DNA from: Kaistia adipata DSM 17808
GTDB lineage: Bacteria; Pseudomonadota; Alphaproteobacteria; Rhizobiales; Kaistiaceae
NCBI RefSeq assembly: GCF_000423225.1
Contig: NZ_AUHO01000006.1
Coordinates: 806,001-870,000, forward strand
Direction of reading: 5' to 3'
Length of the DNA: 64,000 nucleotides
The position numbers were made by a program, and so were the translations under genes. The notes under the pieces are model-generated. The model was not told the DNA's origin. It searched no databases and saw nothing but the letters and a program-made list of their open reading frames with translations. Shown piece after piece: positions 27,472 through 37,789 of this stretch. Position 1 is the stretch's first letter. The number at the start of each line of letters is the position of its first letter.

Positions 27472-28611
27472 TCAGCTCGCCAGCGCGTTGGCGAAGGCCG
27501 GATGAACGATCTGCCCTCCCCGCGTCAGGTTGGTGCTCTTGATCAGGTCGTCTTCCCAGTTGACCGCGAGATCGGCGGTACGCTGGTCAACCAGCGTCGA
27601 GACGAACGAATAGAGGTTTCGCGCATAGAGGTTGGACGCGGTGGCCGCGACCTTCAGGACGCTGGAATTGCCGAGGATCTTGACGCCGTTCGCCGTGGTG
27701 ACGACCTCGCCCGCCCTGGCGCCCTCGACATTGCCGCCGCGCTCGACGGCGAGATCGACGATCACCGATCCGGCGCGCATGGGCTCGATCATCGCCGAGG
27801 TGATCAGGATCGGCGCGGTGCGGCCGGGGATCAGCGCCGTGGTGATGACGATGTCCTGGCGACGCAGATGCTCGCTGACGAGCTCCGCCTGCTTGGCCTG
27901 GTAGGCCTTCGACATCTCCTTGGCGTAGCCGCCCGCGGCCTCCGCCTTCTTGAACTCCTCGTCCTCGACGGCGATGAACTTGGCGCCGAGCGACTCGACC
28001 TGCTCGCGCGCGGCCGGACGGACGTCGGTCGCCGTGACCACGGCGCCGAGACGGCGCGCCGTCGCGATCGCCTGAAGACCGGCGACGCCGGCGCCCATGA
28101 CGAAGATCTGCGCGGCCGGGACGGTGCCCGCCGCCGTCATCATCATCGGCAGCGATCGCGTATAGGCGGCCGAGGCGTCGATCACGGCGCGGTAGCCGGC
28201 GAGATTGGCCTGGCTCGACAGCACATCCATGCTCTGCGCGCGGGTGATGCGCGGCATCAGCTCCATGGCGAAGGCGGAGACGCCGGCGCTCGCCATGATG
28301 TCGAGCGAATCGGCCGGACGATGCGGATCCATGGTGGCGATGACGATGGCGCCCGGCTTGCAGGCGCGGATCACCTCGGCCGAAGGCCGGTTGACCGACA
28401 GCACGATGTCGGCGTGACGGACCGTCGTGGCGGCGTCGGGCGCGACGCGGGCGCCAGCGCGCTCAAACTCCTGGTCGGAGAAGCCGGCGCCGTCCCCGGC
28501 GCCGCCCTGGACCAGGACCTTTCCGCCCAGAGTCTCGTATTTCTTGACCGTCTCCGGGGTGGCTGCCACCCGCGTGTCGGTCATCGTGTCGGACAGAACC
28601 GCAATATGCAT
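27472..28611 (-). CDS. pntAA: NAD(P) transhydrogenase alpha subunit, NAD-binding part
   Basis: A 379-residue soluble subunit with the alanine-dehydrogenase-like fold. The N-terminus MHIAVLSDTMTDTRVAATPE and the NAD loop VMGAGVAGLQAIATARRLGA are clear, and VVTATDVRPAAREQVESLGA follows. It binds NAD(H) on the cytoplasmic face of the transhydrogenase. The start at 28611 follows AGGAGA by seven bases; the longer frame to 28689 is not homologous. First gene of pntAA-AB-B; a near-perfect copy of the regulon dyad lies 107 bases upstream. A housekeeping copy may exist elsewhere in the genome, as the regulated context is unusual for this enzyme. Confidence 0.93.
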   Translation of the reverse strand: MHIAVLSDTMTDTRVAATPETVKKYETLGGKVLVQGGAGDGAGFSDQEFERAGARVAPDAATTVRHADIVLSVNRPSAEVIRACKPGAIVIATMDPHRPADSLDIMASAGVSAFAMELMPRITRAQSMDVLSSQANLAGYRAVIDASAAYTRSLPMMMTAAGTVPAAQIFVMGAGVAGLQAIATARRLGAVVTATDVRPAAREQVESLGAKFIAVEDEEFKKAEAAGGYAKEMSKAYQAKQAELVSEHLRRQDIVITTALIPGRTAPILITSAMIEPMRAGSVIVDLAVERGGNVEGARAGEVVTTANGVKILGNSSVLKVAATASNLYARNLYSFVSTLVDQRTADLAVNWEDDLIKSTNLTRGGQIVHPAFANALAS

Positions 28612-28717
28612 GACCACATCTCCTGAAAGCGATGGACCGCAAGGCCAGTGGCTCCCCCCTGTGGTCGCCCGCCCTGACGTCGCGTTCACATTGCGCCCAA
28701 GGCGTCGCTAAATCAAC

Positions 28718-28735
28718 CTATTTATAGTAAGATAG
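28718..28735. promoter_or_regulatory. candidate F420-island regulon operator, site 4 (pnt operon)
   Basis: On the minus strand CTATCTTACTATAAATAG, one mismatch to CTATCWTNCTANTNNTAG. It lies 107-124 bases before the pntAA start, much the same distance as sites 3 and 6 from their genes. Confidence 0.6.
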
Positions 28736-28812
28736 AAACTATTGAGGGTGAATTAAATCGCCGATTTCTGCGGAAAACCGGGTCTGGCGCAGCCTCGCGA
28801 AAAGCAGACATG

Positions 28813-28844
28813 AAAAAAGGGAGGCATCGCGGGCGATGCCTCCC
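28813..28844 (-). terminator. terminator of the lyase/CoA-transferase/LLM/M20 operon
   Basis: On the minus strand an 11-bp stem (GGGAGGCATCG and CGATGCCTCCC) followed by six Ts. It lies about 55 bases after the M20 stop. Confidence 0.88.
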
Positions 28845-28897
28845 TCCCCTCCGTCCGGCCGCTTGCGGCCACGGCCGGATGTTTCTGTCGACCGGGC

Positions 28898-30181
28898 CTA
28901 GCTCTTGGCGATCGGCTCGGCGTTGCACCAGTCGTAGATGCTGAGCGCCATCACCTTGATCGAGGTCATGTAGTCGTCGATCGAGACATACTCGTCATTG
29001 GCGTGCATGACGGCGGTCGAGCCCGGTCCGAAGATCACGGTCGGGGTATGGCCGTATTCGTTCAGGAAGCGCGTGTCCGCCGCGCCCTGGCGGCCGCTGA
29101 TCACCGGCGTCTTGCCCGTAATCTCGGTATAGGTCCGGCACACCGTCTCGACGATGCCGTGGTCGCGCGGGATCTCGGACGCCTGCGCGTCGTAGCCGAC
29201 GAAGCGCACGACCGGCGGATGATCCTTCATCCAGGGGTCGTTCTTCGCCATCTCGGCGATCTTGTCGACCAGGCTCTGCTTGACGCCCTCGTGGTCCTCG
29301 CCCGGCACGGTGCCGATGCTGCCCTTCAGAACGGCGCTCGCCGGGAAGGCGCTCGGATAATTGCCGGCCTGGAAGGAGCCGATGATGCAGGGGAGCGAGT
29401 CGAGCGCGTTCGGATAGAGCGGATGCTTGACCGTCGCGACGCGGTGGTCCTCCAGCTCCTGCACGGCCTTGACGACCTTGTTGCCGAGCTCGATGGCGCT
29501 GATGCCCATGTAGCGCTGCTGGATGCCGGCCGGCTTCCCCTGCACGTCGATCTGGAACCAGATGCGGCCGATGCAGGCCGGCTGCACGGCGAGATCGCTG
29601 GTCTCGCCCGAGATGCCGGCGTCGGCGGTGTAGCCGCGGATCACCGTGTCGAGCGTGCCGTGGCCGGAGACCTCCTCGTCGATGACGACGTTGATGTAGA
29701 CGTCGCCCTTCAGGTCGATGCCGGCTTCCTTGAGGTACTGCACCGCAAGGATGTGGCTGGCGACGCCGCTCTTCATGTCGCAGGAGCCGCGGCCATAGAT
29801 GCGGCCGTCCTTGATCGCCGCCGACCACGGATTGTCGCTCCAGCCCTCGCCATTACCGACCGGGATGACGTCCGTGTGACCATTCAGGAGCAGCGAACGG
29901 CCGCCGCCGGAACCCTTGCGGGTGGCGACGATGTTCGGCCGGCCCTCATAGCCGCGATCGACGGGACGATAGCCCGGATGCTTCTTCAGCTCCTCCCAGT
30001 CCGTCTCCCACATGTCGACGTCCAGGCCGATGCCGGTCATGTAGCCGGAAACGAATTCCTGGATCGCGGCCTCGTCGCCGGTGACGCTCGGAATGGCGAC
30101 CATGTCCTGCAGGAAGCGGATCGCCTGGTCGCGGTTGGCGTCGATCGCATCGATGATTTTCTGGCGGTTGGGATCGGTCAT
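28898..30181 (-). CDS. M20 family metallohydrolase (ArgE/DapE type)
   Basis: A 427-residue di-zinc amidohydrolase. The metal ligands are all visible: His in LLLNGHTDVIPVG, Asp in YGRGSCDMKSGVA, the Glu-Glu pair in VIDEEVSGHGT, a ligand in GISGETSD and the last His in AVMHANDEYVS. A lid/dimer domain fills the middle. The family removes acyl or formyl groups from amino acids or splits related amides (acetylornithine deacetylase, succinyl-diaminopimelate desuccinylase). No arginine or lysine synthesis gene is close. It is the last gene of the operon headed by the PLP lyase, so it probably cleaves an N-acyl or ring-opened intermediate of the pathway. Confidence 0.85.
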   Translation of the reverse strand: MTDPNRQKIIDAIDANRDQAIRFLQDMVAIPSVTGDEAAIQEFVSGYMTGIGLDVDMWETDWEELKKHPGYRPVDRGYEGRPNIVATRKGSGGGRSLLLNGHTDVIPVGNGEGWSDNPWSAAIKDGRIYGRGSCDMKSGVASHILAVQYLKEAGIDLKGDVYINVVIDEEVSGHGTLDTVIRGYTADAGISGETSDLAVQPACIGRIWFQIDVQGKPAGIQQRYMGISAIELGNKVVKAVQELEDHRVATVKHPLYPNALDSLPCIIGSFQAGNYPSAFPASAVLKGSIGTVPGEDHEGVKQSLVDKIAEMAKNDPWMKDHPPVVRFVGYDAQASEIPRDHGIVETVCRTYTEITGKTPVISGRQGAADTRFLNEYGHTPTVIFGPGSTAVMHANDEYVSIDDYMTSIKVMALSIYDWCNAEPIAKS

Positions 30182-30224
30182 GAGACGTTCCGGATTGCTT
30201 CTGGATGGTGTTTTGGCGGCGAGA

Positions 30225-30261
30225 GGCCGCGCCGCCTCCCCCTCCGGGAGACGGCGCGGCC
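30225..30261. other. hairpin between the M20 and LLM genes
   Basis: A 10-bp GC stem (GGCCGCGCCG and CGGCGCGGCC) in the 93-base gap inside the operon. No T-run on the minus strand; may adjust downstream expression or mRNA stability. Confidence 0.35.
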
Positions 30262-30274
30262 CAGGCTCAGTGGC

Positions 30275-31258
30275 TCAGAGCGCCTTCAGACGGGGGATGA
30301 TCTCGCGAGCGATCGTCTCGATCTGATCCGTCTGGTACTTGTAGGGAACGAAGATGATCTTCTGGACGCCGGCGTCGATGTGCTCGCGCAGCTGCTCGAC
30401 GCACTCGTCGACCGAGCCCATGATGGCGCTTTCGCGGGTGCAGTCGCTATGCTCCGGGAAGTCCCATTCCTTGTTGAGCCAGTCCATCATGTCGTCGCGC
30501 ACCGCGTCCTTGGACGGGCCGACCATGATCGGCAGCTGCGAGGCGTTCATGACCTTCGACGGGTCCTTGCCGGCTTCCTTGGCGAAACCGAGCACCTTGT
30601 CCCACGACTTCTTGAAGTCCTCGGCGCGGTAGAAATAGGTCAGCCAGCCATCGCCGGTGGTGCCGGCGCGCTTCAGCGCCGCGTCGGCATAGCCGCCGAT
30701 CAGGATCGGAAGCTGCGGCTGCGCCGGCTTCGGATACATCACCGCCTTCGACAGCTTGTAGTTCAGCTGCACGCCGGTGGCCTCGTCGTCGATCTTGTAG
30801 TCGCCGGTGACGAGATCCTCGGTCCACAGGCGGCGCATGATCTCGAGGTTCTGATCCATGATCTTGCCGCGCTTGGTGAACGGCAGGCTCATGGCGTCGA
30901 ACTCGCGCTTGTACCAGCCGGCGGCCATGCCCATGACCATGCGGCCGTTCGACAGCTGGTCCATCGACGAGAGCTGCTTGGCGAGCGCCACCGGGTTGCG
31001 CAGCGGCAGCACCAGGATGCCGGTGCCCATCTTGATGCGGGTCGTGCGGGCGGCGATGCCGGTCAGCGCGGTCAGCGAGTCGATGATCGGGAAGTTCGGG
31101 TCGACGCCGAGCAGCATGTGGTCCCAGACCCACACCGAGTCGTAGCCGAGCTCCTCGACGCGGACGCCATAGTCAACCAGAGCGCGGGCATCGGGCATAT
31201 TCGGATACGCGACGAAGTTGCGCGCGGCGATGCCGAACGTCTTGGACAGCATAGTCAT
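30275..31258 (-). CDS. LLM-class (luciferase-like) oxidoreductase, probably F420-dependent
   Basis: A 327-residue TIM-barrel protein of the bacterial-luciferase superfamily. VRVEELGYDSVWVWDHMLLG near residue 33, IKMGTGILVLPLRNPVALAK near 75 and SNGRMVMGMAAGWYKREFDA near 103 are the usual cofactor-side blocks. Family members use F420 or FMN. Here F420 is strongly favoured because F420 synthesis genes and NpdG lie in the next operon, with no flavin reductase nearby. The start at 31258 follows GGGAGGA. It may reduce an unsaturated or heteroaromatic intermediate with F420H2; the substrate is not known. It follows the CoA-transferase genes in one operon. Confidence 0.82.
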   Translation of the reverse strand: MTMLSKTFGIAARNFVAYPNMPDARALVDYGVRVEELGYDSVWVWDHMLLGVDPNFPIIDSLTALTGIAARTTRIKMGTGILVLPLRNPVALAKQLSSMDQLSNGRMVMGMAAGWYKREFDAMSLPFTKRGKIMDQNLEIMRRLWTEDLVTGDYKIDDEATGVQLNYKLSKAVMYPKPAQPQLPILIGGYADAALKRAGTTGDGWLTYFYRAEDFKKSWDKVLGFAKEAGKDPSKVMNASQLPIMVGPSKDAVRDDMMDWLNKEWDFPEHSDCTRESAIMGSVDECVEQLREHIDAGVQKIIFVPYKYQTDQIETIAREIIPRLKAL

Positions 31259-31279
31259 AGAATTCCTCCCAATGAAAAA

Positions 31280-32047
31280 TCAGATGAACATCCGCTCAGG
31301 GTCGATGGACCGGAGCGTTTCCAGTTCATGCTCGGTCGGCGGCTCGGTGATCGCGATCTGCTCGTCGAAGACGAGGTCGAAGCCGGTATTGTCCTGCACG
31401 TTCTCGCGGCTGACGCCGGGATTGAGCGCCAGCACCTTCATGCGGCGGGTCTTCTCGTCGAAGCCGAAGATGGCAAGCTCGGTGATGACCCGGAACATGC
31501 CGCCGGCCGGCAGGCCGCTCTCGGCGCGGCTGGTGCCGCCCCGGATGAAGCCCGGGCTGGTGATGAAGTCGACCTTCTCGACGAAGCGGCGCTTCTCGTG
31601 CTTCATCGCCACGATCATGTTGGTGAGGCTCGAGATGTCGTTGCCGCCGCCGGTTCCCGGGAGGCGCGTCTTCGGCGCGGCCGGATCGCCGATGAAGGAC
31701 GAGTTCAGGTTGCCGAACTGGTCGATCTGGGCGCCGCCCATGAAGCCGATGTCGACATAGCCGCGCTGCAGGAGCAGCAGCACGTCGGCGCTGCCGAGCA
31801 CCATGTTGGCGCGCTTGGTGCAGCGCTGGTCGTTGGTCGAGGGCGGCAGCTTGCCCGGCTCGACGAAGGCGCCGACGACGCCGCCCTCGAACAGGATGGT
31901 GAGACCCGGGCAGCGCAGGCGCTGGGCCAGCGTCGCGGCGAGCAGCGGCGTGCCGACGCCGGCGAAGACGACCTGCCCGTCCTTCAGCTGCCGGGCACTG
32001 AGGATCGCCAGGATCTCGGCGGCGGTGTAGCGCGTCGTGTCAGTCAT
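31280..32047 (-). CDS. CoA-transferase subunit beta
   Basis: A 255-residue protein of the class I CoA-transferase family (glutaconate CoA-transferase/IpdB-like). The block LTILFEGGVVGAFVEPGKLP holds a Glu at the place of the catalytic residue, and VDIGFMGGAQIDQFGNLNSS and SPGFIRGGTSRAESGLPAGG are family features. The family either moves CoA between acids or, in IpdAB, hydrolyses a ring. It overlaps the alpha gene by eight bases and precedes the LLM gene by 21. The likely role is activation of a carboxylic acid produced by the pathway. Confidence 0.85.
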   Translation of the reverse strand: MTDTTRYTAAEILAILSARQLKDGQVVFAGVGTPLLAATLAQRLRCPGLTILFEGGVVGAFVEPGKLPPSTNDQRCTKRANMVLGSADVLLLLQRGYVDIGFMGGAQIDQFGNLNSSFIGDPAAPKTRLPGTGGGNDISSLTNMIVAMKHEKRRFVEKVDFITSPGFIRGGTSRAESGLPAGGMFRVITELAIFGFDEKTRRMKVLALNPGVSRENVQDNTGFDLVFDEQIAITEPPTEHELETLRSIDPERMFI

Positions 32048-33005
32048 TGTAGATGCTCCGCCCCTTCTGGCTCGCGTCCAGAACTTCCTCCATGCCGATC
32101 AGGGCGAGGTATTCGTTCCAGGATTTCGGCTCGTAGAAGTAGCGCTCGAGATATTCGCGCATGCCCTCGACCGGGTCCGAATTGACCTTGGCGACATAGG
32201 CTTCCATGTGGTTCAGCATCGGCTCGTAGATGCCGAAGCACTCATGCGGCGCGGAGCCGTAGGGAACCTCGACGACCGCATCGACACAGAAGAACGGGAT
32301 CTTGGTCTGGTCGGGCGCGCGGCGGATCTGGTCGTTGGAGACGATCCGCTCCGTCGTCAGGATCACGCGGTTGGCGGCGAGCGCCAGGTCGATGTCCATG
32401 AACTGCAGGCCGTCGATCTGGGCGTTGCCATAGGCATCGCAGCGCTGGACGTGGATCAGCGCAACGTCGGGGTTCAGGGCCGGCACCAGCAGCAGCTTCT
32501 CGCCCGTGAACGGGCAATCGATCTGCTTGGCCTCCGGCCGCTGGTCCATGACGTCAGAGCCGAGCATCGAGCGGATCGGCAGGAACGGTACGCCCATGCC
32601 ACCGGCGCGGAAGCGCATGCCGACCGCCATGTGGCTCCATTCCTCGTAGCGGGCGAGGCCCTGCTCGACGTGGCGGCGCATGACCTTCGACAGGCCCCAG
32701 AGGATCCCCTGCGCGAACCAGCTGGTGATGATGTGGTCGGAGACGCCGGATCCGAACAGGATGTCGCCATCCGTCGAGGTGATGGCCCGCGAGCAGGACA
32801 GGTTCTTGCGGCGCTGGCGCACCAGCTCCCAGATCATCGCCATCGGCGTGCGCGACATGGTGGAGCCGCCGATGCCGACCTTCATGCCGTCCTGCACGAA
32901 GGAGGCGGCCTCCTCCAAGGTCATGACCTTCTCGCGCAGACTGCGGTCGCGCTGGGACAGATTCTCCCTGAGCCTCTGATAGGGCTCTACCTGGGCGTTC
33001 AGCAC
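32040..33005 (-). CDS. CoA-transferase subunit alpha
   Basis: A 321-residue protein with EKVMTLEEAASFVQDGMKVG followed by IGGSTMSRTPMAMIWELVRQ, the CoA-binding start of the family, and later ALNPDVALIHVQRCDAYGNA. It is the partner of the beta subunit at 31280. The start is GTG at 33005, set by AAGGAGG five to seven bases upstream. It follows the PLP lyase by 37 bases. Confidence 0.85.
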   Translation of the reverse strand: MLNAQVEPYQRLRENLSQRDRSLREKVMTLEEAASFVQDGMKVGIGGSTMSRTPMAMIWELVRQRRKNLSCSRAITSTDGDILFGSGVSDHIITSWFAQGILWGLSKVMRRHVEQGLARYEEWSHMAVGMRFRAGGMGVPFLPIRSMLGSDVMDQRPEAKQIDCPFTGEKLLLVPALNPDVALIHVQRCDAYGNAQIDGLQFMDIDLALAANRVILTTERIVSNDQIRRAPDQTKIPFFCVDAVVEVPYGSAPHECFGIYEPMLNHMEAYVAKVNSDPVEGMREYLERYFYEPKSWNEYLALIGMEEVLDASQKGRSIYND

Positions 33006-33042
33006 ACGCTCCTCCTTAGGCTGGCGGCAAACGCCGCTTCTG

Positions 33043-34545
<1,503 letters not shown>

Positions 34546-34597
34546 TTCCGAAAGCTCCCGTCCCCGTTTCACCGTCATGCCCGACGGTTAAAAGAGG

Positions 34598-34615
34598 CTA
34601 TCATACTAATGTTAG
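34598..34615. promoter_or_regulatory. candidate F420-island regulon operator, site 5 (lyase operon)
   Basis: CTATCATACTAATGTTAG, no mismatch to CTATCWTNCTANTNNTAG. The core TACTAA-TG-TTAGTA is a perfect 6-bp dyad. It lies 53-70 bases before the lyase start. Confidence 0.65.
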
Positions 34616-34638
34616 TACTACTATCCCATGACGTGAAT

Positions 34639-34667
34639 ATTCCACCGCGCGGGAAGCGCGGTGGAAT
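34639..34667 (-). terminator. terminator of the npdG-cofEDC-fbiC operon
   Basis: An 11-bp stem (ATTCCACCGCG and CGCGGTGGAAT) ten bases after the fbiC stop on the minus strand. It separates the F420 operon from the lyase operon. Confidence 0.65.
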
Positions 34668-34676
34668 GGCGGCGTT

Positions 34677-37088
34677 TCAGCCGGCGTAGGCGGGCTGCGG
34701 AGCGTCCTGGGCCGGCTGGCAGGCGGCGAAAGAGCGTTCCAGCAATGTCGCCGGCGCGTTGCCGTAGAGGGTCGTGCGCTGGCGCGGCAGGCGCCCGGCG
34801 GCGCGGATGATCTCTTCCATCCGCTGCGGCGTCATCTCCTGGCCATGGCTGGCGCCGGCCGAGCGCGAGATGCTCTCGTCCATCAGCGTGCCGCCGAGGT
34901 CGTTGACGCCGGCGTTGAGGACATGGCGCGCCCCCTCCGGACCCAGCTTCACCCAGGAGGTCTGGATGTTGGTGATGTGGGGATGCAGCGCGAGCCGGGC
35001 GACGGCGTGCATCAGCACGGTCTCGCGGAAGGTCGGTCCCGGCCGGGACTTGCCCTTCAGGTAGATCGGCGCCTCCATGTGGACGAAGGGCAGCGGCACG
35101 AACTCGGTGAAACCACCGGTCTCGGCCTGCAGGTCGCGGACGCGGATTAGGTGGCGGGCCCAATGCTCGTAGCGCTCGATGTGGCCGAACATGATCGTCG
35201 CGGTCGAGCGGAAGCCGAGGCCGTGCGCGGTGCGCATGACGTCGAGCCACTCGTCGGTCTTGACCTTGTCGGCGCAGAGCAGCGCCCGCACCTCGTCGTC
35301 GAGGATCTCGGCGGCCGTGCCCGGCAGCGTGTTGAGACCCGCCTCCTTCAGCCGCTGCAGGAACTCGCCGACCGGGACGCCGAGCGTCTTGGCGCCCTGC
35401 GAAACCTCGAGCGGCGAGAAGGCGTGCATGTGCATGTTCGGCACGGCTGATTTCACGGTGGCGCAGAGATCGAGATATTTCTGGCCCGTATAGGACGGGT
35501 GGATGCCGCCCTGCATGCAGACCTCGGAGGCGCCGCGTTCGGCCGCCTCACGCACCCGCTGCGCCACTTCCGCCATCTCCAGATCATAGGGGCGTCCGCG
35601 CAGGTTCTCGCTCATCTTCCCCTTCGAGAAGGCGCAGAACTGGCACTTGTAGTAGCAGACATTGGTGTAGTTGATGTTGCGCGTGACGACATAGCTGACG
35701 ATGTCGCCGTTGACGCGACGGCGGAGATCGTCGGCCGCCTGGCAGACCGCCGTGAAGGCGTCGCCCCGCGCCCGGAACAGCCGCACGATCTCGCTTTCCG
35801 ACAGTCTCTGCGCGGCCATCGCCTTGTCGAGGATGATCTCGAGGCCGACATCGATCCGCGCCGGAGCGCCCGCGGTGAGCAGAGAAACGTCGCGAGCCGG
35901 CAGCGGATCGGCGCGACCGGGGCACCAGCTGTCGGCACGCGGCCAGCCGTCGCCATCGACCAGATTGAACAGCGCGGTGCGGAGCGCCGGATCGACCCAG
36001 CGATAGGGATTGCGGGCGTGCGCCGGATAGATGGCGAGGCGCTCGGTCAGCTCCTTGCCGGCTTCGGCGGTTGCAGCGGCGAGCTCGCGCACATGCGGCC
36101 AGGGTGCCTCGGGATTGACGTGATCCGGCGTCACCGGCGACACGCCGCCCCAGTCGTTGATGCCGGCGGCGACCAGCTGTGTCAGCGCGCCGGGGCTCAG
36201 ATTGGGCGGCGCCTGGATGTTCATCTCCGGCTCGAACAGCAGCCGGGCGATGGCGATGGTCCAGAGATGGTCTTCCTCAGACGGCGCCTCGATATCCGCC
36301 ATCTTGGTGCCGGGCTTCGGCCGGAAGTTCTGGACGATGATCTCCTGGATATGGCCGTGCGCATCGTTCAGCTCGCGCAGCGCCAGCAGCGAGTCGATCC
36401 GTTCCTCGCGCGTCTCGCCGATGCCGATCAGGATGCCCGACGTAAACGGCACGGCACGCTCGCCGGCGCGGCGGATGGTGTCGAGGCGGGCCGCCGGCAG
36501 CTTGTCCGGCGAACCGTAATGCGCGCCGCCCTTGGCGCAGAGCCGCTCCGACGTGCTCTCGACCATGATGCCCTGCGAGATCGAGACCCCACGCAGGGCG
36601 TCGAGATCGGCGTCGGTCAGCAGGCCGGGATTGGCGTGCGGCAGCAGGCCGGTCTCCTTCAGCACCATTGCCGCCATTTCGACAAGATAGGAAATCGTCG
36701 TCTCGTGGCCGAGCGCCGCCAGTTCATCGCGGGCCGCCTTGTAGCGAAGCTCCGGCTTGTCGCCGAGGGTGAACAGCGCCTCCTTGCAGCCCGCCTTCTT
36801 GCCGGCCTCGGCGATCGCCAGAACCTCCTCGCGCGTCAGGAAGGCGCGCTCCCCCTTCCGGGGCGGATGGGCGAAGGTGCAGTAGTGGCAGACGTCGCGG
36901 CAGAGCTGCGTCAGCGGAATGAAGACTTTTCGCGAATACGAGACCTGGTCGCCATGCGCGAAGTCGCGCCGCGCCGAGGCGGCGCCAAGCAGCGGCGACA
37001 GGTCGTCCATATCGACGAGGCCGAGGGCCTCGGCGCGCGTCAGCCGGCGGTCATGGGCAAAGTCGGCGAGAAGCGTCTGGATGCTCAT
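34677..37088 (-). CDS. fbiC: F420 biosynthesis FO synthase, CofG-CofH fusion
   Basis: An 803-residue two-domain radical SAM enzyme. The N-terminal CofG half has LTQLCRDVCHYCTFAHPPRK and the C-terminal CofH half NYTNVCYYKCQFCAFSKG; both hold the CxxxCxxC motif for a 4Fe-4S cluster. Together they make FO, the deazaflavin core of coenzyme F420, from 5-amino-6-ribitylaminouracil and tyrosine. The fused form is called FbiC in actinobacteria; methanogens use separate proteins. The ATG at 37088 overlaps the cofC stop (ATGA) and follows AAGGAGG; a much longer frame to 37499 is an artefact. It is the last gene of npdG-cofE-cofD-cofC-fbiC. Confidence 0.95.
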   Translation of the reverse strand: MSIQTLLADFAHDRRLTRAEALGLVDMDDLSPLLGAASARRDFAHGDQVSYSRKVFIPLTQLCRDVCHYCTFAHPPRKGERAFLTREEVLAIAEAGKKAGCKEALFTLGDKPELRYKAARDELAALGHETTISYLVEMAAMVLKETGLLPHANPGLLTDADLDALRGVSISQGIMVESTSERLCAKGGAHYGSPDKLPAARLDTIRRAGERAVPFTSGILIGIGETREERIDSLLALRELNDAHGHIQEIIVQNFRPKPGTKMADIEAPSEEDHLWTIAIARLLFEPEMNIQAPPNLSPGALTQLVAAGINDWGGVSPVTPDHVNPEAPWPHVRELAAATAEAGKELTERLAIYPAHARNPYRWVDPALRTALFNLVDGDGWPRADSWCPGRADPLPARDVSLLTAGAPARIDVGLEIILDKAMAAQRLSESEIVRLFRARGDAFTAVCQAADDLRRRVNGDIVSYVVTRNINYTNVCYYKCQFCAFSKGKMSENLRGRPYDLEMAEVAQRVREAAERGASEVCMQGGIHPSYTGQKYLDLCATVKSAVPNMHMHAFSPLEVSQGAKTLGVPVGEFLQRLKEAGLNTLPGTAAEILDDEVRALLCADKVKTDEWLDVMRTAHGLGFRSTATIMFGHIERYEHWARHLIRVRDLQAETGGFTEFVPLPFVHMEAPIYLKGKSRPGPTFRETVLMHAVARLALHPHITNIQTSWVKLGPEGARHVLNAGVNDLGGTLMDESISRSAGASHGQEMTPQRMEEIIRAAGRLPRQRTTLYGNAPATLLERSFAACQPAQDAPQPAYAG

Positions 37089-37789
37089 GGTGAAACTGCC
37101 TCCTTGAAGGAACCGGCGACGGCGGGAACGGGGGAGCCGCGAAGCTGACGGATGAGCGCGCGCGTGCATGGCGCGGCGTTGCTTCCGGCATCGATGAACA
37201 GATCGGCCGCAACGTCGATGTCGTGGCCGGCGCCCTCGAGCCGCAGGATCTGCGGCGTGATGCCGAGCGCATGCGCGGCGGCGACGTGGCGCGCGAAGCT
37301 GTCGGGCCCGAAGGCCGGCGGCATCAGCAGCGGCGGCGCGACCGCCAGCATGTTGGTGCCGCCGTCGCGCGTCGCGGGGACCACGACGATCGGGCTGCGG
37401 CGGGTCGCGTCGAGCACGGCCTCGAATTCCGGCACGGTGACGAAGGGAATGTCGCCGGGGACCACGACGGCGCCCGCATGATAGCGGTCGTCGAGCCAAT
37501 GCATGCCGTGCAGCACGGCTTCGTTGAAGCCGGTCTCCGGCGGGTCGGCCAGCACAGCGGCCTCGAACTCGGTCGCGAGCGCGGCGACCTCGACGTCGCT
37601 GGTGACGACGAGGATACCCCCGAGGCCTTCGACACGGGACAATGTCCCGAGCACGTCGGACAGCATAGCCTTGGCCAGCTGCTGGCGATCGGCCGGATCG
37701 AGAACATCGGCCAGGCGCGACTTGGCACGATCGAGCCGCTTGACGGGAACCAGCGCCCAGATATCCGGACCAGCCAGGATCGGTGTCAT
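37085..37789 (-). CDS. cofC: 2-phospholactate (or 3-phosphoglycerate) guanylyltransferase CofC
   Basis: A 234-residue nucleotidyltransferase. The N-terminus IWALVPVKRLDRAKSRLADV carries the GTP-binding loop of CofC/FbiD, and GAVVVPGDIPFVTVPEFEAV the metal-binding Asp. It activates a three-carbon phospho-acid with GTP to give the donor for CofD. In different bacteria this acid is 2-phospholactate, phosphoenolpyruvate or 3-phosphoglycerate; the sequence here does not let me choose. It overlaps cofD and fbiC by four bases each. Confidence 0.92.
   Translation of the reverse strand: MTPILAGPDIWALVPVKRLDRAKSRLADVLDPADRQQLAKAMLSDVLGTLSRVEGLGGILVVTSDVEVAALATEFEAAVLADPPETGFNEAVLHGMHWLDDRYHAGAVVVPGDIPFVTVPEFEAVLDATRRSPIVVVPATRDGGTNMLAVAPPLLMPPAFGPDSFARHVAAAHALGITPQILRLEGAGHDIDVAADLFIDAGSNAAPCTRALIRQLRGSPVPAVAGSFKEAVSP

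Noticed and set aside
29003-32185. A 1060-codon plus-strand open frame
   Set aside because: It runs opposite four well-supported minus-strand genes (M20, LLM, both CoA-transferase subunits). Its composition is that of antisense in GC-rich DNA and it has no family motif.
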